Shown piece by piece: positions 35,251 to 44,848 of a DNA stretch of 64,000 bases. The notes under the pieces are model-generated. The model made no database searches. It worked only from the letters and a program-made list of their open reading frames with translations, and had not been told where the DNA came from. The stretch comes from an uncultured Croceitalea sp. (GTDB taxonomy: Bacteria; Bacteroidota; Bacteroidia; Flavobacteriales; Flavobacteriaceae): the NCBI GenBank assembly GCA_947499565.1, contig CANMOV010000003.1, positions 62,001 through 126,000 on the forward strand. The letters are read 5' to 3'. Each line of letters starts with the position of its first letter. Positions within the stretch are counted from its first letter, which is position 1. The position numbers and the translations under genes are program-made.

Positions 35251-35274
35251 ACAGTAATCATTTAACAATGTCCA

Positions 35275-35299
35275 ATTGATAATTGTTCATTGATAATTG
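35275..35299 (+). repeat. short direct repeats before argH
   Basis: ATTGATAATTG occurs at 35275-35285 and again at 35289-35299 (14-base period). TGTTCA (35284) and TGAACA (35305-35310) are also inverted around it, just before the argH ATG. It looks like the AT-rich intergenic repeats of flavobacteria and may be neutral. Confidence 0.45.
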
Positions 35300-35312
35300 C
35301 AAATTGAACATC

Positions 35313-36596
35313 ATGAAACTCTGGGACAAAGGCTTTAGTACAGATAAAAAAATAGACAATTTTACAGTTGGTAACGACCGTGAACTGGATTTGGTTCTAG
35401 CAAAATATGATGTTATCGCTTCAAAAGCTCATGCAAAAATGTTAAGTAAAGTTGAGCTTATTTCAGAGAGTGAAGCCAATGCGCTGGTAAAGGAACTGGA
35501 AATAATTAATCAATCCATTGAAAAAGGAGAGTTTACTATAGAAGATTCTTTTGAGGACATGCACTCCAAAATAGAGTTTTTACTAACAGAAAAACTTGGG
35601 GATACTGGAAAGAAAATACATACTGCACGTTCTAGAAATGATCAGGTTCTAGTGGCAATGCATTTGTACTTAAAAGATGAATTAACAGAAATTAAAGGAA
35701 TGGTGAAAAGTCTTTTTGACTTACTCTTGAAGTTGGCCGAAAAGCACGAAAAAGTATTATTGCCGGGCTATACTCACCTTCAAATTGCAATGCCTTCATC
35801 TTTTGGATTATGGTTTTCCGCCTATGCAGAAAGTTTGATTGATGATTTATATTTTATTAAAGCAGCATATAAAATAGCTGACCAAAATCCTTTAGGCAGT
35901 GCTGCGGGTTATGGGAGTTCTTTTCCTATAGACCGAAGTTTTACTACACAAGAAATGGGTTTTGAAACTTTAAAATACAATGTAGTAGCAGCACAAATGG
36001 GACGGGGAAAAGTAGAAAAAGCTACCGCTTTTGGAATCTCATCTATCGCTTCCACACTTTCTAAATTAGCAATGGATATAACTGTCTACATGAGTCAAAA
36101 TTTTGATTTTATCTCCTTTCCAGATAAACTCACCACGGGTAGTAGTATTATGCCACATAAAAAGAATCCAGATGTTTTTGAATTGGTCCGTGCTAAGTGC
36201 AACAAAATTCAGGCAATCCCAAATCAATTAATATTAATCACCAATAACTTACCAAGTGGCTACCATCGAGATTTACAATTGGTTAAAGAAGTAATTGTAC
36301 CGGCTTTGCAGGATATGAAAGCTTGCCTTGAAATTCTCACTTTTAGTTTAAAGGAAATCAAGATTAACAAGGACGTTTTAAAAGACCCCAAATACGATTA
36401 CTTATTCAGTGTAGATACCCTAAATGAAATGGTCAAAAACGGAATGCCTTTCCGAGATGCCTATAAAACAATGGGGAAGGCCATTGAGAATGGTAATTTT
36501 AAACCAAAAAAGGACATTTCGCACAGCCATGAGGGTAGTTTAGGCAATTTGTGTTTAGAGGACATCAAGGAGAAAATGAATAATTTCCTTAGTTAA
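35313..36596 (+). CDS. argH: argininosuccinate lyase
   Basis: 427 residues from the ATG at 35313 (MKLWDKGF), which is where family proteins begin; the frame is open ten codons further upstream but through repeat-like AT sequence. The superfamily signature GSSIMPHKKNPDVFE is complete, with the flexible catalytic serine; HTARSRNDQVLVAMHL and PGYTHLQIAMPSSFG are the other conserved regions. Final step, releasing fumarate and arginine. Last gene of the operon; 250 bases separate it from the large surface-protein gene. Confidence 0.95.
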   Translation: MKLWDKGFSTDKKIDNFTVGNDRELDLVLAKYDVIASKAHAKMLSKVELISESEANALVKELEIINQSIEKGEFTIEDSFEDMHSKIEFLLTEKLGDTGKKIHTARSRNDQVLVAMHLYLKDELTEIKGMVKSLFDLLLKLAEKHEKVLLPGYTHLQIAMPSSFGLWFSAYAESLIDDLYFIKAAYKIADQNPLGSAAGYGSSFPIDRSFTTQEMGFETLKYNVVAAQMGRGKVEKATAFGISSIASTLSKLAMDITVYMSQNFDFISFPDKLTTGSSIMPHKKNPDVFELVRAKCNKIQAIPNQLILITNNLPSGYHRDLQLVKEVIVPALQDMKACLEILTFSLKEIKINKDVLKDPKYDYLFSVDTLNEMVKNGMPFRDAYKTMGKAIENGNFKPKKDISHSHEGSLGNLCLEDIKEKMNNFLS

Positions 36597-36699
36597 AAAT
36601 ACTTCGTTTTATCATCATAATTTATTCCAACGCTTAAATATCCTGCGTTTCAGGGTTTAGTTTTTTTTACCCTTAAGTACATATGCTATTTCCTTTATT

Positions 36700-36742
36700 G
36701 TAAACCCAATGATACTGAATTCACGGTTTACAGGGTATCATT
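36700..36742. promoter_or_regulatory. two interleaved inverted repeats before the surface-protein gene
   Basis: GTAAACC (36700-36706) is the exact complement of GGTTTAC (36725-36731), and AATGATAC (36708-36715) of GTATCATT (36735-36742). The arms alternate, so both hairpins cannot form as simple stems at the same time. It may be an RNA switch, overlapping operators or chance. Confidence 0.4.
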
Positions 36743-36785
36743 TCACCACTACTTAATCCTAGTTTTACAACAAAAAACTGCCTTG

Positions 36786-36815
36786 TAGGGCTTTTAAAAA
36801 ATAATTTCAGCCCTA
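36786..36815 (+). promoter_or_regulatory. hairpin in the probable 5' leader of the surface-protein gene
   Basis: TAGGGCT (36786-36792) pairs perfectly with AGCCCTA (36809-36815) around a 16-base AT-rich loop; it ends 32 bases before the ATG. No T-tract follows, so it is not a terminator. It may shield or stabilise the leader. Confidence 0.4.
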
Positions 36816-36847
36816 AATCGTTGAGGTAGAACCCCAAACATTTATAC

Positions 36848-39800
36848 ATGTTTAAAAAGCTACTCTTTTTATATACATTTTTAGTCACTACAATTATTTA
36901 TTCTCAAGGCTTTTCTAGTATTTGGGATACAGAACAAATTGGCTCTCCCAATAATGAGATAAGAATTCCTACCAACCCAGCATTTACATATAATTATGAT
37001 ATTGATTGGGGTGATGGCGCAACGGATACCAATATAACCGGAGATATTACACACACTTATGGTTCACCAGGAATATATACTATAGAAATTACAGGAGCTT
37101 TCCCTGCAATTTATTTCAATAACAATGGTGATAGAAGAAAGATTATAGAGATTTTAAGCTGGGGTAATATACAATGGCAATCTATGGAATCTGCTTTTTA
37201 CGGTTGCCAAAACCTCAATTTTGATGCAATAGATGCTCCTGATTTATCTAACGTAAGCACCTTACAAGATATGTTTAGGAGATGTTCCGCTTTTAATGGC
37301 ATTCTAAATAACTGGGATGTTAGTGGAGTAACTAATATATCTGGAATATTTGCCGATGCCATTGTTTTCAATAGACCCTTGGATAACTGGGTTACCAACT
37401 CAATTACGGATATGTCATCCGTTTTTGAAAATGCCTCTTTATTTAACGAACCATTGGATAATTGGAATACTGCTGCTGTAGAAAATATGGAAAATATGTT
37501 CTCCGGAGCTAGCCTGTTTAACCAAGATATTAATAATTGGATAGTTACCCAAGTTACCAATATGGCTGGAACCTTTAGGGCTACTGTAAGCTTTAATAGA
37601 CCCTTAAACAATTGGGTGGTTAACAATGTAACTGACATGTCTAGAATGTTTAGTTCTTCCGCTTTTAATCAAAATATTGCCGGATGGAATGTAAGTGCAG
37701 TTACTAATATGTCTGAAATGTTCAGCAATACGCAATTCAATCAACCAATAGAAAGTTGGAATGTAGGTTTGGTTACCAACATGAGCTTTATGTTCAGTAG
37801 TAACAGGTCCTTTAATCAACCTTTAAATCTATGGGATGTTAGCAATGTTGAAAATATGAGCAGTATGTTTAGAGGTTCTGGAGCTTTTCCTACTGTTTTT
37901 AATCAACCTTTAAATCTATGGGATGTCAGTAGTGTACAAAACATGAGTAGCATGTTTGAAGTAGCCGAATTTAATCAGCCTATTAATGATTGGGAAGTTG
38001 GTAATGTAACGGATATGAGTAACATGTTTTCTGGATTTAGCACATTCATATACAACTTTAACCAACCCTTAGATCAATGGGATGTTAGCAGCGTTACTAA
38101 TATGAGTGGTATGTTTCAATCTTCACCATTTAACCAAGCTATTGGCAATTGGGATGTTACTAATGTAGAAAACATGAGCAACATGTTTAACAGGGCTTTA
38201 GATTTCAACCAACCTTTGAATGGCTGGGTAACTACTTCACTTAGTAATACCTCTGGGATGTTCTCAAATGCTTCAGCATTCAATCAACCACTGAATAGCT
38301 GGAATACCAATTTAATTGTTAACATGCCAAATATGTTTGCCAATGCATTAGTATTTAATCAACCTCTAAATAATTGGAATACAAGCTTGGTTAGTAGTAT
38401 GCAAAATATGTTTACTGATGCTTTAGCATTTGACCAAAGCTTAGCGGATTGGAATATTAGTCAAGTAACCGATATGACTAGTATGTTGAACAATACCGCA
38501 TTATCACTAGAAAATTATGACGCCACCTTAATTGGGTGGGCGGCACAAACGGTGAATAACAATGTTAGTCTTGGCGCTGATGGACTTACCTATTGTGATG
38601 GAAGAGAAGAGAGACAAGAACTTATTGATACAAATGGATGGAGCATAACTGGAGATACTGTTGACTGTAGTTTTGTGTTATGTACCTCTTTTAGCTCCCC
38701 AACAAATGGTGACACTAATGTACCTGCCAACTTTGATTTAAGATGGAATCCGGCTCCCAATGCCACGGGGTATAATGTAAGTGTGAGCTATGTTCGTGGA
38801 GGAGTTACCACTGTTGTATTAGATAATTCAGATGAAGGTAATGTAGTTGGCATTGATTTTACAACCGACTTTCAACCTGGAGATATAGTTACGGCTCAAG
38901 TAGTTCCCTATAATGGTGATGGCCCAGCAACGGGTTGTGAAGAAATTACTTTTACGGTAGTTCCAAACTGGAGAGATGGCACTGATGCTTTTAAACTTAC
39001 CATAGATACTAGAAATGTTACTTTTCCAGGTAATTATTCAAATGCCAATCAATTTAGAATAACTGCCAGATCAGGTGTAACTTATAATTATTCTATTGAT
39101 TGGGGAGATAATCAATTTGACAATAACGTTGACAATACGATTACGCATACTTATTTGACCCCTGGTATATATACTATTGCAATTATTGGTGATTACCCAG
39201 CACACTTCTATCCAAGTCCATTTGCAGATAATGATAAACTACTAACTATTGATCAGTGGGGAACTATTGAATGGGAAATATTAGAATCCGCCTTTTATTC
39301 CTGTGGTGCGTTTACAGGTTATAATGCCACTGATACTCCAGATTTATCAAGGGTTACAGACATTTCTAGAATGTTTGAGTCTTCCAACTTTAATGGTAAC
39401 ATTAATAACTGGGATGTAAGTAACATAGAAAACATGTCTCGAACTTTTATTGGAATGAGTCTTTTTAATCAACCATTAAATGACTGGGATGTCGGCAATG
39501 TGACCGATATGAGTGATATGTTTTTAAGCACCCGTAATTTCAATCAACCATTAAATCAATGGGATGTAAGCAAGGTAGTCTCTATGCGCAGAATGTTTGA
39601 TGGATTTAGTAGTAATATGGCCTTTAATCAAAATTTAAATGATTGGGATGTAAGCAGTGTTAGAGACATGACCTCTATGTTTAGCTTCTGTGTTGATTTT
39701 AATCAACCATTAAATAATTGGGTTCCATCATCTGTCACAACAATGGAAGAGATGTTTGATAGCACTACTTCTTTTAATCAAGATATTTCTAGTTGGGACG

Positions 39801-42800
39801 TATCGGCCGTTCAGAGTATGAACGGGATGTTCAGAAATGCCACTAGTTTTAATCAGTCTCTGGATAATTGGACAGTTTCAGCAGTACAGAATATGGCATC
39901 TATGTTTCAAAATGCCACAAATTTTAATCAGTCTTTAAACCAATGGGATGTTATTAATGCAACAACTATGGCATTTATGTTCCAAGAAGCCACGAGCTTT
40001 AATCAGTCTATAGGAAATTGGGATGTTGCTAATGTAATAAATATGGAGGCCATGTTTAGAAATGCATCTGTATTTAATCAAAATATAGACCCTTGGAATG
40101 TTACAAGTGTGATAAATATGAGTTCTATGTTCGAAGGAGCTAGCGCTTTTAATTCTCCATTGAACAATTGGGATGTAAATTCAGTGGTGAATATGACATC
40201 AATGTTTAAAGATGCTATTGCTTTTGACCAGCCTTTAGGTTCATGGGATGTTAGTGCCGTTGCAAACATGTCCTCAATGTTTCAAAATGCTCAGCTTTTT
40301 AATCAAGATATTCAAAATTGGAATGTGAGTTCGGTTACGCTTATGAACGCTATGTTCGAAGATGCTGGTGCATTCGCAAGTCCAATGCAAAATTGGCAAG
40401 TAGGCTCGGTAACCAGAATGGACAATATGTTCAAAAATGCGCTAGTATTTAATAGTCCTATAAATAATTGGGATACTGGAGAAGTACTAACTATGCAGGA
40501 AATGTTCAGTGGTGCAACCACCTTTAATCAAAATATAGACAGTTGGGATGTTTCTTTTGTTACTACAATGCAAGAAATGTTTAAAGATGCCACATCTTAC
40601 AATCAGCCTATGGATTCGTGGAATGTAGCATCGGTAAACACAATGTTTGGAATGTTTCAAAATACTACTGCCTTTAATGGCACCATAGATAGTTGGAACG
40701 TTAGAGGAGTTACTACCATGGAAAGCATGTTTGATAATGCTACTTCATTTAATCAAACTATAAACAGTTGGAGAGTATCTGGAGTTGAAAATATGAACGC
40801 TATGTTCAGAAACGCATTAGCTTACAACCAAAGTATGGATCGCTGGGATTTGGGCAATGTTACCATGAACGCTATGTTTCTAGATGCTTCAGCCTTAAAT
40901 CAAACTCTTGAGGATTGGAATATTAGCGGTGTAAGTAATATGGCAAATATGCTAGATAATACTGCTTTGACTAGGGAAAACTATGATAATACACTTATTG
41001 GATGGTCAGAACAAACTTTAACCAATGGAATAACATTTGGTGCTCTAGGTTTGCCCTATTGCGATGCTTTAGAAGAAAGACAATTCATCATAGATTCCTT
41101 TGGGTGGACTATTATAGGTGATGTTCTAGATTGCCCTATTCCAGAATGCACCCAATTAGTCTCTCCTTTGAATGGAGCAACAGCTGTACCTGTAAATACA
41201 AATTTAACTTGGGAACCTTCACTTTTTGCAAGAGGATATCGTTTAACCGTGGGGACAATAGCTGGAGGAAATGATATTGTAAACAACGAAACAATAAATA
41301 ATGCTACTTCGTATGAATTTGCAGCAGATTTTGCCGGTGGTGAAACCGTTTATGTAACTATTATTCCTTTTAATGATGAAGGTGATGCCGTAGGTCCTTG
41401 TGCCGAGGAGAGTTTTACAATATCTAATGATGCAGCTACCATACCAGATTGCACTTCACTTATTAACCCTTTAAATACTGCTACCGATGTCGTTATCGAT
41501 ACAGATTTAAGCTGGAATCCAATAGCTAATGCAGACGGATATCGTCTTACTGTAGGAACATCTTCCGGAGCTAGCGATATTGTTAATGATGAAGATGTAA
41601 ATAGTGTTACCACTTATGATTTTACTTCAGATTTACCAGAGGATACCCAAATCTTTGTTACGATAACTCCGTATAATGAAGAAGGAGATGCCCTTACATG
41701 TGCTGAGGAAAGTTTTACTACTGAAATCATTCCTGTAGCACCAGCATGTACAAATATTAGTGATCCATTAAACAATGCTACTGACGTTCCTGTTGGCACC
41801 AATCTTAGTTGGGATGCTGTAGATGGAGCTACTGGCTATTTAGTAGTTGTAGGAACAACTCCCGGTGGTATCGAAATTGCAAATAATATAGATGTAAACA
41901 ATACAACTACCTATGATTTTCCAGTCGATTTACAAGAAAATAGAACCTTTTATGTGACAATTATACCATATAACGAAGTTGGTGATGCTACAGGCTGTTC
42001 TGAGCAGAATTTTAGAACAGCTACCATACCAACAGCACCTGTCTGTACAACACTTAATAGTCCTGCTGATGGTGCTATTGATGTAGCCATAAATCTTGCT
42101 AGTATTTCTTGGGGAGCTGTAACAAATGTCGATGGGTATCGATTGACCGTTGTAGGAAGTAGTAGTACTGCTAATAATGAAACGAATCTTGATATCACAT
42201 CAGGGACTACGCATAACTTTGCAAATAACTTTGATAATGGGGAAACCATTACAGTTACAATTGTACCTTACAATGCTGTTGGTGATGCTACCGGATGCAC
42301 TTCGGAAAGTTTTACCATTGTTGCCACTACACCTACCGTACCATCATGCTCAAGATTAATGGGTCCGGATAACGGGGCTATAGATGTACCTATTGATACG
42401 GATATTACTTGGGATCCTATCGCAAACGCTGATGGATACAGATTAACTGTAACAGGAAGCAGTAGCACGGCAAACAACTTGGTAAATGAAGACGTTACAA
42501 CAGGAGCCTTTTATGATTTACCAGGCAATTTTGACAATGGAGAAACAGTCACAGTAACCATTGTTCCATACAACGCTGCAGGGGATGCAGTTGGATGCGT
42601 TTCGGAGAGCTTTACCATAATTGGGAGTGCACCTTCTGAACCAGCTTGTACAACACTAATAAATCCAACCGATGGGGATACTAATATAGCTTTAGATCTT
42701 GCTAGTATTTCTTGGAATGCCGTAGCCAATGCAGATGGGTATCGATTGACCGTAACGGGAAGTAGCAGTACTGCTAATAATGAAACCAATCTTAATATCA

Positions 42801-43831
42801 CTTCAGGAACTACACATAACTTTGCTAATGACTTTGACAATGGGGAAATCGTAACGTTAACCATTGTTCCATACAATGCCGTAGGCGATGCGGTTGGTTG
42901 CAGTTCGGAAAGTTTTACGATTGTAAATTCTACTACTGATTTGCCTACATGTACAAGTTTAATAAGTCCGCTTAATGGTGCTATTGCTGTTTCTCCTGAT
43001 ACTGATATTTCTTGGGAAGCAGTTGCTAATGCCGATGGATACCGATTAACTGTAGGAACGTCCCCCGGAGCAAATGATGTTATTGATAATTTTGATGCTG
43101 GCAATACCTTAACTTTTGATTTTTCCGGCCCATTTGCGGATGGTACTGTAGTTTATGTAAACATTACTCCTTACAATGCCGATGGAGACGCAATAAATTG
43201 TGCTGAAGAAAGCTTTACCATAGCAACTCCAATGCCGGAAGTACCTTCTTGTACTGTATTGAGCACTCCAGTAAATGATGCTACTAATGTACCTGTAGAT
43301 ACGGAAATTGTTTGGAATGAAGTTCTTGGAGCTGATGGTTATCGTATAAGTGTTGGAACTACTCCGGGGGGAACAGATATTCTAAACGATGAAGATGTAA
43401 GTATATTAACCACATATCAACTGTCTGAAGAACTACCTTTTAATCAACAAATATTTGTCAGTATTGTTCCTTACAATGCGATAGGCGATGCCGAAAATTG
43501 TGAGATTGAATCTTTTACAACGATAGTTGAGCCCGAAGTAGCATCGCAAAACGGACTTTCCCCAGATGGTGATGGCATCAACGAGTTTTGGGAAATCAAC
43601 GGTATTGAAAACTACCCTAATAACACCGTTGTTATTTACAACCGTTGGGGAGATATGGTATTTAAAGTAGAAGGTTATGATAATTCAGGAAACGTTTTTA
43701 ATGGGGAGGCTAATCAGCTAACAGGTTTTGGTGCCAGTCAACTGCCCGAAGGAACTTACTTCTTCCAAATCATAATTCCAGAACCAAACAACTTAAAACA
43801 GACCAAAGGCTATTTGGTGCTAAAAAGATAA
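36848..43831 (+). CDS. giant T9SS-exported BspA/DUF285 surface protein
   Basis: 2,327 residues. Signal peptide 1-19; a PKD-like domain (DWGDG to THTY, about 20-110); 16 BspA/DUF285 repeats of 25-26 residues with the core FNQPLNNWDVSNVTNMSSMF (about 125-600); an Fn3-like domain (about 614-708). A second full copy follows: PKD-like (about 712-820), some 21 DUF285 repeats (to about 1430). Then eight Fn3-like repeats of about 100 residues, several with ANADGYRLTV, and a type-B T9SS sorting domain from about 2232 (NGLSPDGDGINEFWEINGI). It is expected on the cell surface as an adhesin. A PorP/SprF gene follows two bases later. Confidence 0.95.
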   Translation: MFKKLLFLYTFLVTTIIYSQGFSSIWDTEQIGSPNNEIRIPTNPAFTYNYDIDWGDGATDTNITGDITHTYGSPGIYTIEITGAFPAIYFNNNGDRRKIIEILSWGNIQWQSMESAFYGCQNLNFDAIDAPDLSNVSTLQDMFRRCSAFNGILNNWDVSGVTNISGIFADAIVFNRPLDNWVTNSITDMSSVFENASLFNEPLDNWNTAAVENMENMFSGASLFNQDINNWIVTQVTNMAGTFRATVSFNRPLNNWVVNNVTDMSRMFSSSAFNQNIAGWNVSAVTNMSEMFSNTQFNQPIESWNVGLVTNMSFMFSSNRSFNQPLNLWDVSNVENMSSMFRGSGAFPTVFNQPLNLWDVSSVQNMSSMFEVAEFNQPINDWEVGNVTDMSNMFSGFSTFIYNFNQPLDQWDVSSVTNMSGMFQSSPFNQAIGNWDVTNVENMSNMFNRALDFNQPLNGWVTTSLSNTSGMFSNASAFNQPLNSWNTNLIVNMPNMFANALVFNQPLNNWNTSLVSSMQNMFTDALAFDQSLADWNISQVTDMTSMLNNTALSLENYDATLIGWAAQTVNNNVSLGADGLTYCDGREERQELIDTNGWSITGDTVDCSFVLCTSFSSPTNGDTNVPANFDLRWNPAPNATGYNVSVSYVRGGVTTVVLDNSDEGNVVGIDFTTDFQPGDIVTAQVVPYNGDGPATGCEEITFTVVPNWRDGTDAFKLTIDTRNVTFPGNYSNANQFRITARSGVTYNYSIDWGDNQFDNNVDNTITHTYLTPGIYTIAIIGDYPAHFYPSPFADNDKLLTIDQWGTIEWEILESAFYSCGAFTGYNATDTPDLSRVTDISRMFESSNFNGNINNWDVSNIENMSRTFIGMSLFNQPLNDWDVGNVTDMSDMFLSTRNFNQPLNQWDVSKVVSMRRMFDGFSSNMAFNQNLNDWDVSSVRDMTSMFSFCVDFNQPLNNWVPSSVTTMEEMFDSTTSFNQDISSWDVSAVQSMNGMFRNATSFNQSLDNWTVSAVQNMASMFQNATNFNQSLNQWDVINATTMAFMFQEATSFNQSIGNWDVANVINMEAMFRNASVFNQNIDPWNVTSVINMSSMFEGASAFNSPLNNWDVNSVVNMTSMFKDAIAFDQPLGSWDVSAVANMSSMFQNAQLFNQDIQNWNVSSVTLMNAMFEDAGAFASPMQNWQVGSVTRMDNMFKNALVFNSPINNWDTGEVLTMQEMFSGATTFNQNIDSWDVSFVTTMQEMFKDATSYNQPMDSWNVASVNTMFGMFQNTTAFNGTIDSWNVRGVTTMESMFDNATSFNQTINSWRVSGVENMNAMFRNALAYNQSMDRWDLGNVTMNAMFLDASALNQTLEDWNISGVSNMANMLDNTALTRENYDNTLIGWSEQTLTNGITFGALGLPYCDALEERQFIIDSFGWTIIGDVLDCPIPECTQLVSPLNGATAVPVNTNLTWEPSLFARGYRLTVGTIAGGNDIVNNETINNATSYEFAADFAGGETVYVTIIPFNDEGDAVGPCAEESFTISNDAATIPDCTSLINPLNTATDVVIDTDLSWNPIANADGYRLTVGTSSGASDIVNDEDVNSVTTYDFTSDLPEDTQIFVTITPYNEEGDALTCAEESFTTEIIPVAPACTNISDPLNNATDVPVGTNLSWDAVDGATGYLVVVGTTPGGIEIANNIDVNNTTTYDFPVDLQENRTFYVTIIPYNEVGDATGCSEQNFRTATIPTAPVCTTLNSPADGAIDVAINLASISWGAVTNVDGYRLTVVGSSSTANNETNLDITSGTTHNFANNFDNGETITVTIVPYNAVGDATGCTSESFTIVATTPTVPSCSRLMGPDNGAIDVPIDTDITWDPIANADGYRLTVTGSSSTANNLVNEDVTTGAFYDLPGNFDNGETVTVTIVPYNAAGDAVGCVSESFTIIGSAPSEPACTTLINPTDGDTNIALDLASISWNAVANADGYRLTVTGSSSTANNETNLNITSGTTHNFANDFDNGEIVTLTIVPYNAVGDAVGCSSESFTIVNSTTDLPTCTSLISPLNGAIAVSPDTDISWEAVANADGYRLTVGTSPGANDVIDNFDAGNTLTFDFSGPFADGTVVYVNITPYNADGDAINCAEESFTIATPMPEVPSCTVLSTPVNDATNVPVDTEIVWNEVLGADGYRISVGTTPGGTDILNDEDVSILTTYQLSEELPFNQQIFVSIVPYNAIGDAENCEIESFTTIVEPEVASQNGLSPDGDGINEFWEINGIENYPNNTVVIYNRWGDMVFKVEGYDNSGNVFNGEANQLTGFGASQLPEGTYFFQIIIPEPNNLKQTKGYLVLKR

Positions 43832-43833
43832 GT

Positions 43834-44760
43834 ATGAAAAAGCATCAACTCATTTTTTCCTTAAGCATTATGGTTTTAGGAAGCATAATAAAGACTGCGG
43901 CACAACAAACTCCTGTTTTTACGGAGTATAATTATAATCCGTTTCTTATAAATTCTGCATACGCTGGCACTTATAACGAAGCTGAAGCCACCTTAAGTAA
44001 TTCAGGCTTTAACAGCCAATTTCCCGGTACTCCTAAAAACTTTGCATTTACATTTAATACCGCTTTAGATAATGGTAAAATGGGGCTTGGAGCTGGTGTC
44101 ATAAATGATGAAATTGGAGTAACCTCAGCTACCCAAGTTTTTGCTACGTATTCCTATAAACTGTTCTTTGATTTTAAAAAGAATAGACCATACTGGCAGT
44201 TGTACGACCGTACAGTGCTTTCTTTTGGTATTACAGCTGGTGCATTGCTTTATAATGAAGACTTATTGCAACTGGGCATACAAGATGATCCTAATTTTGC
44301 AGAAAATATAGATGCTACCTTACCTGCTGCAGGAGTTGGAATTTTATTTGGGCATTCTAATTTCTTTATTGGTGCTTCCATGCCCAATGTTATTGGAGAT
44401 GCATTTTCCAACCAAGACAATTTAGAACTCTCTAGACCTATTTATGGCTATACAGGGTACTATTTTTCGACTAGCAGATTTAATGATGATTTTATTTTAA
44501 AACCAAGCATGCTTTTTAAATATGAAAGTGGTGCACCTTTTCAAGTAGACTTGAATATGGGAATTAGCTATAAGAACAGTTTTGAAGTTGGTTTAGGCTA
44601 CCGTACCAGCAGTTCTATAAATTTTGCCGCAGGGTTTTATATCTTTAAAAACTTTAGAGCACTTTATAACTATACACAAACTGGCGGCGATGCTCCTATA
44701 GGGAATACGCATGGGATTGTATTGAGTTACCGTGGCGGGTTGGGGTATGGAAATAAGTAA
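43834..44760 (+). CDS. PorP/SprF family T9SS outer-membrane protein
   Basis: 308 residues with signal peptide and barrel strands. PVFTEYNYNPFLINSAYAGT after the signal is the family signature, and GNTHGIVLSYRGGLGYGNK closes it. SprF-like proteins are needed for export or surface attachment of the specific type-B CTD protein encoded beside them, as for SprB in gliding bacteria. The start is two bases after the stop of the giant surface protein, so this is its dedicated partner. Confidence 0.95.
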   Translation: MKKHQLIFSLSIMVLGSIIKTAAQQTPVFTEYNYNPFLINSAYAGTYNEAEATLSNSGFNSQFPGTPKNFAFTFNTALDNGKMGLGAGVINDEIGVTSATQVFATYSYKLFFDFKKNRPYWQLYDRTVLSFGITAGALLYNEDLLQLGIQDDPNFAENIDATLPAAGVGILFGHSNFFIGASMPNVIGDAFSNQDNLELSRPIYGYTGYYFSTSRFNDDFILKPSMLFKYESGAPFQVDLNMGISYKNSFEVGLGYRTSSSINFAAGFYIFKNFRALYNYTQTGGDAPIGNTHGIVLSYRGGLGYGNK

Positions 44761-44823
44761 TCTCACCTGTTAAGTTAATAACTCTTTAAAAGTTTAGTTT
44801 TTCCAAAAAGACTTCAAGACTAA

Positions 44824-44841
44824 TTTTAACTCACGTTAAAA
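44824..44841. promoter_or_regulatory. hairpin/palindrome next to the start codon
   Basis: TTTTAAC (44824-44830), loop TCAC, GTTAAAA (44835-44841): a perfect seven-base-pair stem ending seven bases before the ATG at 44849. It may be an operator or a translation-blocking hairpin; no T-tract follows. Confidence 0.4.
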
Positions 44842-44848
44842 CAGCAAA

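Noticed and set aside
36700-36742. Classical H-type pseudoknot
   Set aside because: The loop that must cross the first seven-base-pair stem is only three bases long, so both stems cannot form together easily; kept only as alternative folds.
37300-40980. Short regularly spaced repeats resembling a CRISPR array
   Set aside because: The period (about 75-78 bases) is in frame, repeat units vary at synonymous positions, and they encode DUF285 units; no cas gene is present.
37198-43104. Many long minus-strand ORFs inside the giant surface-protein gene
   Set aside because: They repeat with the DUF285 and Fn3 periodicity and are simple shadows of a repetitive coding sequence.
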